From positions 1 through 33,041 of the forward strand of contig MWJO01000096.1 in assembly GCA_002027195.1 (NCBI GenBank): a stretch of 33,041 nt of DNA, given 5' to 3'. The translations under genes and the position numbers were made by a program. The number at the start of each line of letters is the position of its first letter. Positions within the stretch are counted from its first letter, which is position 1. The stretch is from Streptomyces sp. GKU 895 (GTDB lineage: Bacteria; Actinomycetota; Actinomycetes; Streptomycetales; Streptomycetaceae). Below, in pieces: positions 15,359 through 23,466 of this stretch. Below the pieces are notes generated by a model. The model made no database searches, was not told the origin of the DNA, and was given only the letters and a program-made list of their open reading frames with translations.

Positions 15359-16606
15359 ATGAACCACTCGGAGAAGGTCGATCAGGATGCGGTGCTCAGG
15401 GCGCGGACGATGCTGCTGGAGTCGGGCAGGCCGAGCCTCGCGCGGCAGGTCGAGGCGTACCGGGTGCTGGCGGCGGTGAGCCCGCTGACCTATGTGCCGA
15501 AACTGGCCGACGCGCTGGTGTCGTACGGATACGAGCCGGACGTCCGTGATCTGCCGGAGGCACGGCTGGTCCGGCACGCCGAGGCGGCCGCCGTGGCGCG
15601 GCGCGTCGACGAAGGGGACCCGCGGCGGACCGAGTTGCTGGTCCGGGCACTGGACGCCTGTCAGCACGGGCTCTACACCCTCGGGCGCCGGGCGGAGGGG
15701 TACGCCGTCTGCGAGGAGATGGCCGCGGCCGGGCGCTGGGGGTTCGAGCACGGGCAGGTGAAGAGTCCCGGGTACGGGCACGGACGGCTGGCGGTGGTCC
15801 TGGCCGAGGAGGGACGGTACGGGGAGGCGGCGGAGGTCTGCGGGAAGTCGGTCGAGGCGGAACGCCCGTTGACCCCTGGAGGCCACTCGTTCTGGTCGGT
15901 GGTGGAGTGGGTGGCCGCACTGGAGGCCGCGGGACGGCGGGAGACTGCTCTGGACGCCTTTGCCGAGCTGGTGGACGTGACCCGGGCGAAAGTCGCGGCG
16001 GACAGCTCCGCGTTGGCGATCCAGGTGTGGCAACTGGTCCATCTGGCCCGCATGTTGACGACTGCCGGTCGTCAGGAGGAAGCGGCGGTGGTCCGGCAGG
16101 AGGCCCTCGGTCTTCTCGCCGAGCTGGATCTCACCGGGGAGCGAAAGAGCTGGAGCAACATCCTGTCGTGGTGGGTCACTCTGTTCGCCCTGTCGGGCCG
16201 GCCGGCGGAGCCCGTCCCGACCGCGCAGGCACCGGGGCCCGGATTCGGCGTGCCCTGCCTGGACTGGTCGCCGGATGTCAGGGAGGCCTACTTCGAGGGT
16301 CTGGGACCGCTGGAGGAACATGTGGCCGCGCTGCGCGAGGACCCGTCCACCCCGTTGCCCGACCTGATCGTCCAGCACCGCAGACTGGTCGTCCGCACCG
16401 CCGTGTACCGGGAGCGCCGTCACCACCGCATCCTCAAGCCACTGCGCCCCCTCTTCGACGATCGGGTGGCGCTCGCCCGTCGTCTCGCCCGGCCCGGGGT
16501 GCTGGGCGAGGCGTTGACGGACCGGGCCATGTTCCTCGTCGCGGCCAAACAGTACGGCGAGGCGTACGACGACTTCCGCGAAGCCGGTGAGCTGCTCGGC
16601 CGCTGA
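15359..16606 (+). CDS. TPR-like helical repeat protein, function unknown
   Basis: A 415-residue soluble protein built of helical hairpins that resemble tetratricopeptide repeats, for example LDACQHGLYTLGRRAEGYAV, then GRLAVVLAEEGRYGEAAEVC and VWQLVHLARMLTTAGRQEEA. The last helix pair is RAMFLVAAKQYGEAYDDFRE. The residues between repeats are not catalytic-looking. No helix-turn-helix or NB-ARC ATPase region is present, unlike Streptomyces AfsR/SARP proteins whose C-terminal TPRs look similar. It starts at ATG 15359 behind a leaderless promoter and converges on the kinase gene at 16684 across a hairpin. It is probably an adaptor; no partner is suggested by the neighbours. Confidence 0.8.
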   Translation: MNHSEKVDQDAVLRARTMLLESGRPSLARQVEAYRVLAAVSPLTYVPKLADALVSYGYEPDVRDLPEARLVRHAEAAAVARRVDEGDPRRTELLVRALDACQHGLYTLGRRAEGYAVCEEMAAAGRWGFEHGQVKSPGYGHGRLAVVLAEEGRYGEAAEVCGKSVEAERPLTPGGHSFWSVVEWVAALEAAGRRETALDAFAELVDVTRAKVAADSSALAIQVWQLVHLARMLTTAGRQEEAAVVRQEALGLLAELDLTGERKSWSNILSWWVTLFALSGRPAEPVPTAQAPGPGFGVPCLDWSPDVREAYFEGLGPLEEHVAALREDPSTPLPDLIVQHRRLVVRTAVYRERRHHRILKPLRPLFDDRVALARRLARPGVLGEALTDRAMFLVAAKQYGEAYDDFREAGELLGR

Positions 16607-16616
16607 GGCGTGACCG

Positions 16617-16646
16617 TCAACGGTCCGCGCGCCGCCCGACCGTTGA
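16617..16646. terminator. Bidirectional hairpin between convergent genes
   Basis: TCAACGGTC (16617-16625) and GACCGTTGA (16638-16646) form a perfect 9-bp stem with a 12-nt loop, between the stops of the TPR-like gene (plus) and the kinase gene (minus). Confidence 0.65.
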
Positions 16647-16687
16647 TCCCCGGGCGGTCACACGATCACTGATCCGCGGGCGGTCAC
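16644..16687. repeat. 18-bp direct repeat with one mismatch
   Basis: TGATCCCCGGGCGGTCAC (16644-16661) recurs at 16670-16687 with one mismatch, 26 bp apart. The second copy overlaps the stop codon of the minus-strand kinase gene and the first overlaps the hairpin arm. Confidence 0.75.
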
Positions 16688-17253
16688 CCGGCTGCGCGCA
16701 GCCGCTCGAACGCCGTCGGTGTCGGCCGGCCGGGCAGGAAGTCCCTGATGTGCAGGGCGCATTCAAGCGGCGTGGCCCGGCTCGTGTCGCACTCGATGTC
16801 GTAGACGCCATGGGAGTGCACCTGCTCCAGCTGACGTGCCGCGAGCCCGGCCGGCCGGTCGCCGCGCTCGCGCTCGCGGCGCTCCAGCTCCTCCGGTGGG
16901 CAGTGCACACCGACGAGCACCACGTCCTGCGGGACGAACAGGGACAGGCAGTCGCGGAGCCGCCACTCGGCGCTCAGCACATGGTCGACGACGACGTTGT
17001 TCCCGGCGGCGGCCATCCCTGCGACCGCGCGGTGGAAGCCCTGCCAGGTGCGGTGCAGCACGGTGCCCAGTTCCTCAGGTGGCACCGGCGCGCTCGACCG
17101 CATCGCGTGGAACGCGTCGACGGGCAGGTGGAAGTACGGCTCGTCGAGCACCCGCAGGAGTTCGGCCGCGATGCTCGACTTGCCCGAACTGGAGGTGCCG
17201 TTCAGGAAGATCACGAGGCCCTGGCGTGGGGGGACGCTGTCGAGGTGCTCCAT
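16684..17253 (-). CDS. Chloramphenicol phosphotransferase-like P-loop kinase
   Basis: A 189-residue P-loop kinase resembling the chloramphenicol 3-O-phosphotransferase (CPT) family. The Walker A motif is GTSSSGKS (residues 19-26). The FHLPVDAFHAM segment has Asp46 in the place of the CPT catalytic aspartate. The order GNNVVVDHVL, then VLVGVHCPPEELERRERERG, matches the family (Walker-B-like strand and LID arginines). The minus-strand ATG at 17253 has TAAGAT 7 nt upstream and no ribosome site, so it is probably leaderless. It is divergent from the hypothetical gene at 17298. CPT inactivates chloramphenicol in its producer, but many relatives are uncharacterised, so resistance is only a guess. 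The Walker A and Asp46 assignments are clear. Confidence 0.83.
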   Translation of the reverse strand: MEHLDSVPPRQGLVIFLNGTSSSGKSSIAAELLRVLDEPYFHLPVDAFHAMRSSAPVPPEELGTVLHRTWQGFHRAVAGMAAAGNNVVVDHVLSAEWRLRDCLSLFVPQDVVLVGVHCPPEELERRERERGDRPAGLAARQLEQVHSHGVYDIECDTSRATPLECALHIRDFLPGRPTPTAFERLRAAG

Positions 17254-17260
17254 GGGGTGG

Positions 17261-17266
17261 ATCTTA
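17261..17266 (-). promoter_or_regulatory. Leaderless -10 box for the CPT-like kinase gene
   Basis: TAAGAT on the minus strand ends 7 nt before the ATG at 17253; the sequence between holds no ribosome site. Confidence 0.5.
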
Positions 17267-17297
17267 GAGAGGCGCGGCGGTGGGCGATGATGGCGGG

Positions 17298-17879
17298 ATG
17301 AATCATGCCGCCCTCTTCTGCCACCAGTTCTGGGGCGAAGGCACGTACGAGCTGGCCATCGAGGTCGGGTCGGCGGACGACGACCGTCTGCAGGCCGTCC
17401 TGGACGCGGTGTGGGGTGCGGCGGGGGCGCGGGGCTGTTACGGGCACAAGGACCGGGAGCCGGAGGAACAGGAGACGGTGCCGCGCACGGTCGCCTCACT
17501 GGAGGAGTTCGGCCGACTCCTCGGCCGGGCCCGGCTGCCTTCGGGGGAGCCGGTCGTGTGCGAGGTCTCGGCGGTGCGGGGCGGTGACGACGACGGCGGC
17601 GACTGGCTGGCGTTCGGAGTGCCGCTGTCGGCCCTGGGGCAGGCCGGTGTGGAGTTCGAGGACGGTCCGTACTTCCGGTCCGCCGCGGCTGACGGGTGGC
17701 TGGCCGGCATCGGTCAGGACGCGTTCCGCGAGGCGCCTTTCAGCCTCGGCCTGGTGGGGTGGAGCGTCTCCGGCCTGACGGACGCCGAGACACTGGGCGG
17801 TGTGCTGCCCGAGAGTCGGGGCATGGTGTATCTGCTGCCCAGCGGCGGGAATCTGCGCTGTGGAGCCGTCAACGACTGA
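17298..17879 (+). CDS. Conserved hypothetical protein
   Basis: A 193-residue acidic soluble protein that I do not recognise. It begins MNHAALFCHQFWGEGTYELA, contains the block RGCYGHKDREPEEQETVPRT and later LAFGVPLSALGQAGVEFED, and ends LPSGGNLRCGAVND. No signal peptide, membrane segment or known motif is visible. Codon bias is good throughout, which supports a real gene. I chose ATG 17298, 6 nt after GATGATGGCGGG-type sequence; GTG 17280 would add six residues. It starts 44 bp from the divergent CPT-like gene and ends 14 bp before the stop of the small gene on the minus strand. Confidence 0.75.
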   Translation: MNHAALFCHQFWGEGTYELAIEVGSADDDRLQAVLDAVWGAAGARGCYGHKDREPEEQETVPRTVASLEEFGRLLGRARLPSGEPVVCEVSAVRGGDDDGGDWLAFGVPLSALGQAGVEFEDGPYFRSAAADGWLAGIGQDAFREAPFSLGLVGWSVSGLTDAETLGGVLPESRGMVYLLPSGGNLRCGAVND

Positions 17880-17893
17880 CCGGGCGGCCCGGG

Positions 17894-18073
17894 TCAGGCC
17901 GCCTCGATGACATTGCCGCGGATCGCGGCCGCCCACTCGACCACCAGCAGCTCGTACTCCTCGCGCTCCTGGGTCGACAGCGAACCGCCCGCCCGCAGCC
18001 ACAGCGCACGGATCTGCTCGTTGACTTCGGCAGCAGACCGCACGGAACCAGAGGCCATGGAATCGGGGGACAT
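17894..18073 (-). CDS. Small conserved hypothetical protein, 59 residues
   Basis: A 59-residue, mostly helical protein: EVNEQIRALWLRAGGSLSTQ then EREEYELLVVEWAAAIRGN. The second half looks like an amphipathic helix pair. No catalytic or metal motif is visible. The ATG at 18071-18073 is favoured over an upstream GTG because TAGGCT (minus strand, 18081-18086) lies 7 nt before it, the leaderless layout seen for many genes here. It converges on the hypothetical gene at 17298. The 108 bp between it and the HEAT gene show nothing notable. Confidence 0.65.
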   Translation of the reverse strand: MSPDSMASGSVRSAAEVNEQIRALWLRAGGSLSTQEREEYELLVVEWAAAIRGNVIEAA

Positions 18074-18080
18074 GCGGACA

Positions 18081-18086
18081 AGCCTA
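18081..18086 (-). promoter_or_regulatory. Leaderless -10 box for the small hypothetical gene
   Basis: TAGGCT on the minus strand ends 7 nt before the ATG at 18073. Confidence 0.4.
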
Positions 18087-18181
18087 GGGGCAAGCACTGA
18101 CACTGCGCTACCGAACGGCTACGCACAACGTATGTGATTGGTCACGGAGTTCACTGGGCGAACATGTTGAATTCCGTTTGG

Positions 18182-19351
18182 TCAGAGCAGGGCCCGGATG
18201 GCGTCGCGCTGGTCCGGCAGGCCGGCCTTCCTGAGCCAGAGGAACTTGTTGCCGATGTCCCCCCAGCATTTGTCATTGGCGGTGACGGCTTTCAGAAGCT
18301 CTCGTTGCGCGGCCGACAGCGGCAGGCCGGGGGTGTAGCCGGTGGGGAAGGCTTTGACGAGCAGCGGACCCCAGTCGCGGTCGACGGTGTAGTCGCTGGC
18401 GAGTGGTATCAGGGCCATGGCTGCCGGAGCCAGGTCCTCGAAAGCGTCGACGCGGTCGAGGACGGCCTTCAGGAGGGTGAAGCGGGGCCAGCCGTCGAAG
18501 TGAGGGAGTCGGTCGGGGAACCAGTGGTCTGCCTCGACCGGATTTCGCAGGGCTTCGAGCAGGACGGCGGTGGCGCGTGGGACATGCGCGCACCCGGTGG
18601 CCAGAGCGGCGCAGGTGCGCACGGCGGGATCTGGATCGTCGAGGAGGCCGGTGGTGTCCTGGCCCCAGGCGCCCAGGGCCAGGACCGCGGAGGCGCGTTC
18701 CCGGCGGCTGCCGTCCGCCGCGAGAACGCTGCGCAGGCGGTGGGTGGCGTGCGGCACGAGCTCGCTGAGGTCGGGTGCCTTCAGAAGCAGGGTGACCGCT
18801 CCGAGGGCTGCCTCCCGGGTGTCCGGATGAGGATCGTCGAGGAACGGTGCGACTGCGTCGTAGAGCTCGCGCCGGATGCTCCGGCACGCCTGGATCGCTT
18901 CGCGCTCGTCGTCGTCCTCGCCGTCGTCCTCAGCCGCGTACTCGTCCTCGCTTCCGGGGTCCTCGCCGTAGGAGGCCGAGTCGGCGATGTTGCCGAGCCA
19001 GTCGAGCAGTGCGGCCCGCAGGGGCCGGGTCCGGTCGTCCCAGGGGAAGAAGCTCTCGTGCTCGGCCGACGTCCGGGGGTCGGTCAGGATCGCCGCGACG
19101 AACAGTGCGGCCGGCGCAGTGGAGGTGTACAGGGATCCCTGATGCAGTACGGACATGTCGAGCATGCCCAGTGCCTCGGCCTGTGCCTCGGGATCCTCGT
19201 TCAGTAGCTGGCACAGGTACGGCGGGGTGTCCTCGGCGCTCCCGTACGCGTGCTGCAGAGCGCCCCATTCGGTTGCCATGAGCAGCTCTCCGGCCGGCGA
19301 AGGCAGTCCGGACCAGAGGGGGGCGCCGCGTTCCTCGTCTCGATTCGTCAC
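18182..19351 (-). CDS. HEAT-repeat protein
   Basis: A 389-residue soluble protein with HEAT-type helical repeats, best seen in DAVAPFLDDPHPDTREAALG, SRRERASAVLALGAWGQD and LLDDPDPAVRTCAALATGCA. Between the N-terminal helices and the repeats lies a long acidic stretch (GSEDEYAAEDDGEDDDER, about residue 150), a flexible linker or a binding site for a basic partner. The GTG at 19351 (VTNRDEERGAP) has CAGGG upstream; an upstream ATG would add 13 residues. HEAT arrays bind proteins or nucleic acids. The neighbours (uppP behind it, a small hypothetical ahead) give no clue. Function unknown. Confidence 0.82.
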   Translation of the reverse strand: MTNRDEERGAPLWSGLPSPAGELLMATEWGALQHAYGSAEDTPPYLCQLLNEDPEAQAEALGMLDMSVLHQGSLYTSTAPAALFVAAILTDPRTSAEHESFFPWDDRTRPLRAALLDWLGNIADSASYGEDPGSEDEYAAEDDGEDDDEREAIQACRSIRRELYDAVAPFLDDPHPDTREAALGAVTLLLKAPDLSELVPHATHRLRSVLAADGSRRERASAVLALGAWGQDTTGLLDDPDPAVRTCAALATGCAHVPRATAVLLEALRNPVEADHWFPDRLPHFDGWPRFTLLKAVLDRVDAFEDLAPAAMALIPLASDYTVDRDWGPLLVKAFPTGYTPGLPLSAAQRELLKAVTANDKCWGDIGNKFLWLRKAGLPDQRDAIRALL

Positions 19352-19445
19352 GTGCACACCCTGCCGGACGGCACTGACAATCGGTCGCACCGAGGTCTCC
19401 GCAGCCAGTGACGACCGCGATCCGTCCCCGTCGTGCCGCGGCTCG

Positions 19446-20321
19446 TCAGCCCGCCGACTCCGCCGCGTGCGGACTGAGCGCGCCGACCGACACCAGCACG
19501 ATGACCAGGATGCCGAGCGCGATGCGGTACCAGACGAACGGCATGAAGCTCTTGGTTGAAATAAACTTCATAAACCACGCAATTACGGCGTATCCGACCG
19601 CGAAGGCGACGATCGTCGCGAAGATCGTCGGTCCCCACTCCACATGGCCGCCCTCCAGCGCGTCCTTGGTCTCGAACAGGCCGGAGGCCAGCACGGCGGG
19701 GATGGCGAGGAGGAAGGAGTAGCGGGCCGCGGCCTCGCGGCGGTAGCCCATGAAGAGGCCGCCGCTGATGGTGGCGCCGGAGCGGGAGACGCCCGGGATG
19801 AGGGCGCAGGCCTGGCAGAGGCCGAAGATCAGGCCGTCCCGGACGCCCAGGTCCTCCAGGGACTTGCGCTGCGTGGGCGCCCGGTGCTTGCCGCCGCTCT
19901 CGTCGCGCGCGGCCATGCGGTCGGCGATGCCGATGACGATGCCGACCACGATCAGCATGGTCGCGGTGATGCGCAGATCGCGGAACGGGCCCTCGATCTG
20001 GTCCTTGAGCGTGACGCCGAGCACACCGATCGGGATCGAGCCGACGATCACCAGCCAGCCCATCTGTGCGTCGTGATCGCTGCGCATCGCCTTGTTCGTC
20101 AGCGACCTGAACCAGGCCGAGATGATCCGCCCGATGTCCTTGCGGAAGTAGATCAGCACGGCCGCCTCGGTGCCGATCTGGGTGATCGCCGTGAAGGCCG
20201 CCCCCGGGTCCTTCCAGTCGAAGAAGGCCGCCGTGAGCCGCAGATGCGCGCTGGAGGAGACCGGAAGGAACTCTGTGAGCCCCTGGACGAGTCCGAGGAT
20301 GAGCGATTCAAACCAAGACAT
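19446..20321 (-). CDS. uppP: Undecaprenyl-diphosphate phosphatase
   Basis: A 291-residue polytopic membrane enzyme (BacA/UppP family) that recycles undecaprenyl diphosphate for peptidoglycan synthesis and can confer bacitracin resistance. Both family motifs are present: GLTEFLPVSSSAHLRL near the N-terminus and PGVSRSGATISGG in the second half. The start MSWFESLILGLVQG matches the family, so I reject the upstream in-frame ATG. A run of codons around 19551-19590 (WFMKFIST) uses A/T-ending codons rare in this genome. A TAGGCT box (minus, 20408-20413) lies 86 nt upstream. It is divergent from the Gfo/PmoA/cupin operon. Confidence 0.95.
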   Translation of the reverse strand: MSWFESLILGLVQGLTEFLPVSSSAHLRLTAAFFDWKDPGAAFTAITQIGTEAAVLIYFRKDIGRIISAWFRSLTNKAMRSDHDAQMGWLVIVGSIPIGVLGVTLKDQIEGPFRDLRITATMLIVVGIVIGIADRMAARDESGGKHRAPTQRKSLEDLGVRDGLIFGLCQACALIPGVSRSGATISGGLFMGYRREAAARYSFLLAIPAVLASGLFETKDALEGGHVEWGPTIFATIVAFAVGYAVIAWFMKFISTKSFMPFVWYRIALGILVIVLVSVGALSPHAAESAG

Positions 20322-20503
20322 GAAGGTACGGAGTCCAAGCGCTGATCGTGGGAGGAGCGACGGGCACACCGAGCCGCCGGGCCACGGTGATCACAGGTGC
20401 GGAGGGCAGCCTAGCGTCCGGCGGTGACAGGCCCGCCACGGGGGCTTCGGGGGCAGGTGGTGACCAGGGTGTGAGAAGTGCCCGTGGGCCGGGGTACGAC
20501 CTG

Positions 20504-20555
20504 TTGACCGGTCATAGTCCGGCCGCTTAGGTTGCTGCGGAGAGAAAGCGCTTGC
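20504..20555 (+). promoter_or_regulatory. Promoter with LacI-type palindrome for the Gfo/PmoA/cupin operon
   Basis: TTGACC (20504-20509), an 18-nt spacer and TAGGTT (20528-20533) form a good housekeeping promoter. Downstream, overlapping the expected transcription start, is GAAAGCGCTTGC (20544-20555), whose core AAGCGCTT is a perfect palindrome of the kind bound by LacI/GalR-family sugar repressors. No LacI gene lies in the window. The rest of the 20322-20615 spacer shows nothing else clear. Confidence 0.7.
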
Positions 20556-20615
20556 TGGTCGGGTGGCAGGCGTCGGCGCCGTCCGCCGTTCGTAAGAGGA
20601 GTGCTGATCACGCCC

Positions 20616-21776
20616 ATGTCCCCCCTCACTCCCCTCGACGGGCGCCGTATCCGGGTGGCCGTCATCGGTACCGGTGCCATCGCGCGCGACTCCCATCTGC
20701 CCGCGCTGGCCAGGCTCGCCGAGGAGGGCGAGACCGAGGTGGTCGCCGCCGTCGACATCGATGCCATGTCCGTCGAGAGCTTCTGCGCCGCGGGCGGCAT
20801 TCCGCACGCCTACACCGACCTCGACCGCATGCTGCGCGAACAGCGGCCCGACCTGGTCACCATCTGCACCCCGCCCACCCTGCACCGCGAGCAGAGCATC
20901 GCCGCGCTGCGCGCCGGGGCCTGGGTCTGGTGCGAGAAGCCGCCGGTGCCGACGCTGGCCGACTACGCCGCGGTGGAGGCGGAGGAGGGCGTGGAGAGCG
21001 GTCCGTACGCCTCCATCGTCTTCCAGCACCGCTTCGGTTCGGGCACCCGCCATGTGAGCCGGTTGCTCGCCGAGGGCGCCCTCGGCCGGCCGCTCGTCGT
21101 CCACTGCCAGACCACCTGGTACCGCGACACCGCTTACTACTCCGTGCCCTGGCGCGGCCGCTGGGCGACCGAGGGCGGCGGCCCGGCCATGGGCCACGGC
21201 ATCCACCAGATGGACCTCATGCTGGACCTGCTGGGCCCCTGGAGCGAGGTGCGCGCCATGGCCGCGCGGCTGGTGCACGACGTGGAGACCGAGGACGTCT
21301 CCACCGCCCTGGTCCGCTTCGAGAACGGCGCCATGGCCACGATCGTGAACAGCGTCCTGAGCCCCGACGAGGTCAGCCGCATCCGCATCGACTGCGAGCG
21401 CGCGACCGTCGAACTCACCCATCTGTACGGCCACTCCAACGCGAACTGGCACATCACCCCCGCCAGGGGTGTGCCGCGCGAGGAGGCCGGCGCCTGGCTG
21501 GACTTCGGCCCGGACGTGCCCAGTTCGCACCGGGAGCAGCTGCGCGAACTCGTCGCGAGCATGCGGGCCGGCGAACGCCCGCGCAGCAGCGGCGCCGACG
21601 GGCGCACCAGCCTCGAACTGGTCGCCGCCCTCTACAAGTCGGCGTTCACGGACGTCACGGTGAAGGCCGGCGAGATCGGTCCCGGCGACCCGTTCTACAC
21701 GGCCATGCACGGCGACGCCCCCGGCTGGGCCCCGGCGGCCACCGCCCCCGTCGCCGGCGAGGGGGTGCCCGCATGA
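20616..21776 (+). CDS. Gfo/Idh/MocA-family oxidoreductase, first gene of a sugar-type operon
   Basis: A 386-residue NAD(P)-dependent dehydrogenase. The Rossmann motif is VAVIGTGAIARDSHLPALAR; the EKP motif reads CEKPPVPTLADY; GGPAMGHGIHQMDLMLDLLG carries the conserved His/Asp of the active site. It is longer than the other Gfo gene here (301 residues) and not a close copy. The ATG at 20616 is 14 nt after AAGAGGAG; a GTG directly at that purine run is less likely. Its stop overlaps the PmoA-family start by 4 bp. Together with the PmoA-family and cupin genes and a LacI-type operator, it probably oxidises a sugar or polyol made available under repressor control. Confidence 0.92.
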   Translation: MSPLTPLDGRRIRVAVIGTGAIARDSHLPALARLAEEGETEVVAAVDIDAMSVESFCAAGGIPHAYTDLDRMLREQRPDLVTICTPPTLHREQSIAALRAGAWVWCEKPPVPTLADYAAVEAEEGVESGPYASIVFQHRFGSGTRHVSRLLAEGALGRPLVVHCQTTWYRDTAYYSVPWRGRWATEGGGPAMGHGIHQMDLMLDLLGPWSEVRAMAARLVHDVETEDVSTALVRFENGAMATIVNSVLSPDEVSRIRIDCERATVELTHLYGHSNANWHITPARGVPREEAGAWLDFGPDVPSSHREQLRELVASMRAGERPRSSGADGRTSLELVAALYKSAFTDVTVKAGEIGPGDPFYTAMHGDAPGWAPAATAPVAGEGVPA

Positions 21777-22699
21777 GCGCGCTGCGCATCGTCCACGCGC
21801 ACGGCGACCGCATCACCGTCACCGACCCCGCCACCGGCGTCGAGCTGCTCGCGTACGTCTACCGCCCGGAGGCGGCCTGGGAGGCCCCCAAGCCGTACAT
21901 CCACCCGCTGCGGACCCTGGCCGGGGACGTCGTCACCGACTACCGCCCGAACGACCACCGCTGGCACAAGGGCCTGTCCCTGACCGCGTCCCATGTCTCG
22001 GGCGCCAACCTGTGGGGCGGCAACTCCTATGTGCACGGCGAGGGGTACCTCGAACTCCCCGAGCGGGTCGGCTCGATGGCCCACGTCGCCTTCGACGAGG
22101 TCGCCGCGCACGACGACCGGGTCGTCATCGCCGAGCGACTCACCTGGCACCCGTACAGCGGCGAGCTGTGGGCCGACGAGCGGCGCCGGATCGAGATCCA
22201 TGACGTGGACCCCGAGTCCGGCTCCTGGGCGCTGACCTGGACGAGCGCCATCACCAACCGGCGCGAGGAGCCGCTGGTCTTCGGCAGCCCGACCACCGCC
22301 GGACGTGAACTCGCCGGATACACCGGCCTGTTCTGGCGCGGCCCGCGCGCCTTCCGCGACGGCCGGATCACCGCCCCCGACGCCGAGGGCCCCGGTCTGC
22401 TCGGCGCCCAGGCCCCCTGGCTGGCCTTCTCCGGCGAGCACGACGGCACCGACGGCCACGCCACCCTCGTCTTCGAGCACGCCCCCGAGAACGACCACCT
22501 CGGCACCCAGGGCACCCACCCCGCCCACTGGTTCGTCCGCAACGACCCGTTCGCCGGCGTGGCCCCCTCCTGGGCCTTCTACGACGAACTCGAACTCGCC
22601 CCCGGCGCCACCCTCACCCGCCGCTACCGCGTCGTCGTCGCCGACGGCGCCTGGGAGCGCGAGGAGATCACCAAGTACCTGCAGACCCACCCCTGGTGA
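21773..22699 (+). CDS. PmoA-family (DUF6807) protein
   Basis: A 308-residue protein of the family named PmoA after methane monooxygenase, although it is unrelated to that enzyme; these are usually found beside Gfo/Idh/MocA genes. Recognisable blocks are ELLAYVYRPEAAWEAPKPYI, then HPLRTLAGDVVTDYRPNDHR and WHKGLSLTASHVSG, with GTHPAHWFVRNDPFAGVAPS near the C-terminus. The repeated His/Asp motifs (HPLRTL, DHRWHKG) suggest a metal or sugar-binding beta-sandwich. No signal peptide is visible, so it is cytoplasmic. ATG 21773 overlaps the upstream stop, and its own stop overlaps the cupin start (GTGA). Biochemical role unknown; sugar-derivative processing is inferred from the operon. Confidence 0.87.
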   Translation: MSALRIVHAHGDRITVTDPATGVELLAYVYRPEAAWEAPKPYIHPLRTLAGDVVTDYRPNDHRWHKGLSLTASHVSGANLWGGNSYVHGEGYLELPERVGSMAHVAFDEVAAHDDRVVIAERLTWHPYSGELWADERRRIEIHDVDPESGSWALTWTSAITNRREEPLVFGSPTTAGRELAGYTGLFWRGPRAFRDGRITAPDAEGPGLLGAQAPWLAFSGEHDGTDGHATLVFEHAPENDHLGTQGTHPAHWFVRNDPFAGVAPSWAFYDELELAPGATLTRRYRVVVADGAWEREEITKYLQTHPW

Positions 22700-23416
22700 C
22701 CGGCGTGACCTCCTACGAAGGGCTCCCCGGCGGGGTCGCCGTGTCGCACCTGTGCGTCTACGACTGGCCCGCCGCCGACGGCCGGCACGGCGGAACGCCC
22801 CATCTGCACCTGGCCTGTTCGGAGGCGTACGTCGTCACCGGCGGCCGGGGCGCCGTGCAGACGCTCACGACGTCCGGGTACGAGGTCACGCCCCCTCGTG
22901 CCCGGCACGGTCGCCCGGTTCACGCCGGGCACCATCCACCGGCTGGTCAACGAGGGCGAGCTGCGGATCACCGTCCTCATGCAGAACAGCGGACTGCCGG
23001 AGGCCGGGGACGCGGTGCTGACGCTGCCCCCGGAGTACCTGACCGACCCCGAGACGTACGCCGCCGCGACCACGATCCCGGCGGACGCGCCCGAGGCGGA
23101 GCGGGAGCGGATCGCCCGGGCCCGGCGCGACCTCGCCCTGGAGGGGTACCGGCTGCTGCGCGAGGCGGACGGCCCCGAGACACTGGCCGCATTCCACCGG
23201 GCCGCGGCCGACCTCGTACGGCCTCGGCTCGCCGCATGGCGGGAGCGCTGGCGTGCCGGTGCCGCGGCCGCCGCGGCGGCGACGGAGGAGCAGCTCGACC
23301 GTCTGGAAAGGGGCGACGTCTCGCATCTCGCGGACGCCGTCGTGCGGTCCGAACAGCCCTCCGAGCGCGGGAAGTTCGGGATGTGCGGGCGGCTGGACGT
23401 CTACCGGGGCGGCTGA
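22696..23416 (+). pseudogene. Cupin-domain protein, frame broken at a C run
   Basis: It begins at GTG 22696, overlapping the PmoA-family stop. The first piece reads GGVAVSHLCVYDWPAADG, then GGTPHLHLACSEAYVVTGG with cupin metal ligands (His, His, Glu), to SGYEVTP. The rest, in the next frame, is VPGTVARFTPGTIHRLVNEG with the second-motif His, then a helical C-terminal domain (EAERERIARARRDLALEGYR), ending at 23416. The break lies at CCCCC 22891-22895; four Cs would join EVTP to LVPGTVARF in one ~240-residue protein. It is probably an intact cupin isomerase or sensor of the sugar operon with a homopolymer sequencing error, or a recent frameshift. Confidence 0.75.
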
Positions 23417-23454
23417 GAATCGCGGTCCGTCGCGACATCGGCGGTGCCCACGTC

Positions 23455-23460
23455 TAGCCT
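23455..23460 (+). promoter_or_regulatory. Leaderless -10 box for the alpha/beta hydrolase gene
   Basis: TAGCCT ends 6 nt before the ATG at 23467. The intervening GGAGAC is too close to act as a normal ribosome site. Confidence 0.4.
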
Positions 23461-23466
23461 GGAGAC

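Noticed and set aside
18134..19207. Plus-strand frame of 357 codons opposite the HEAT gene
   Set aside because: No motif; the minus strand has repeated HEAT helices.
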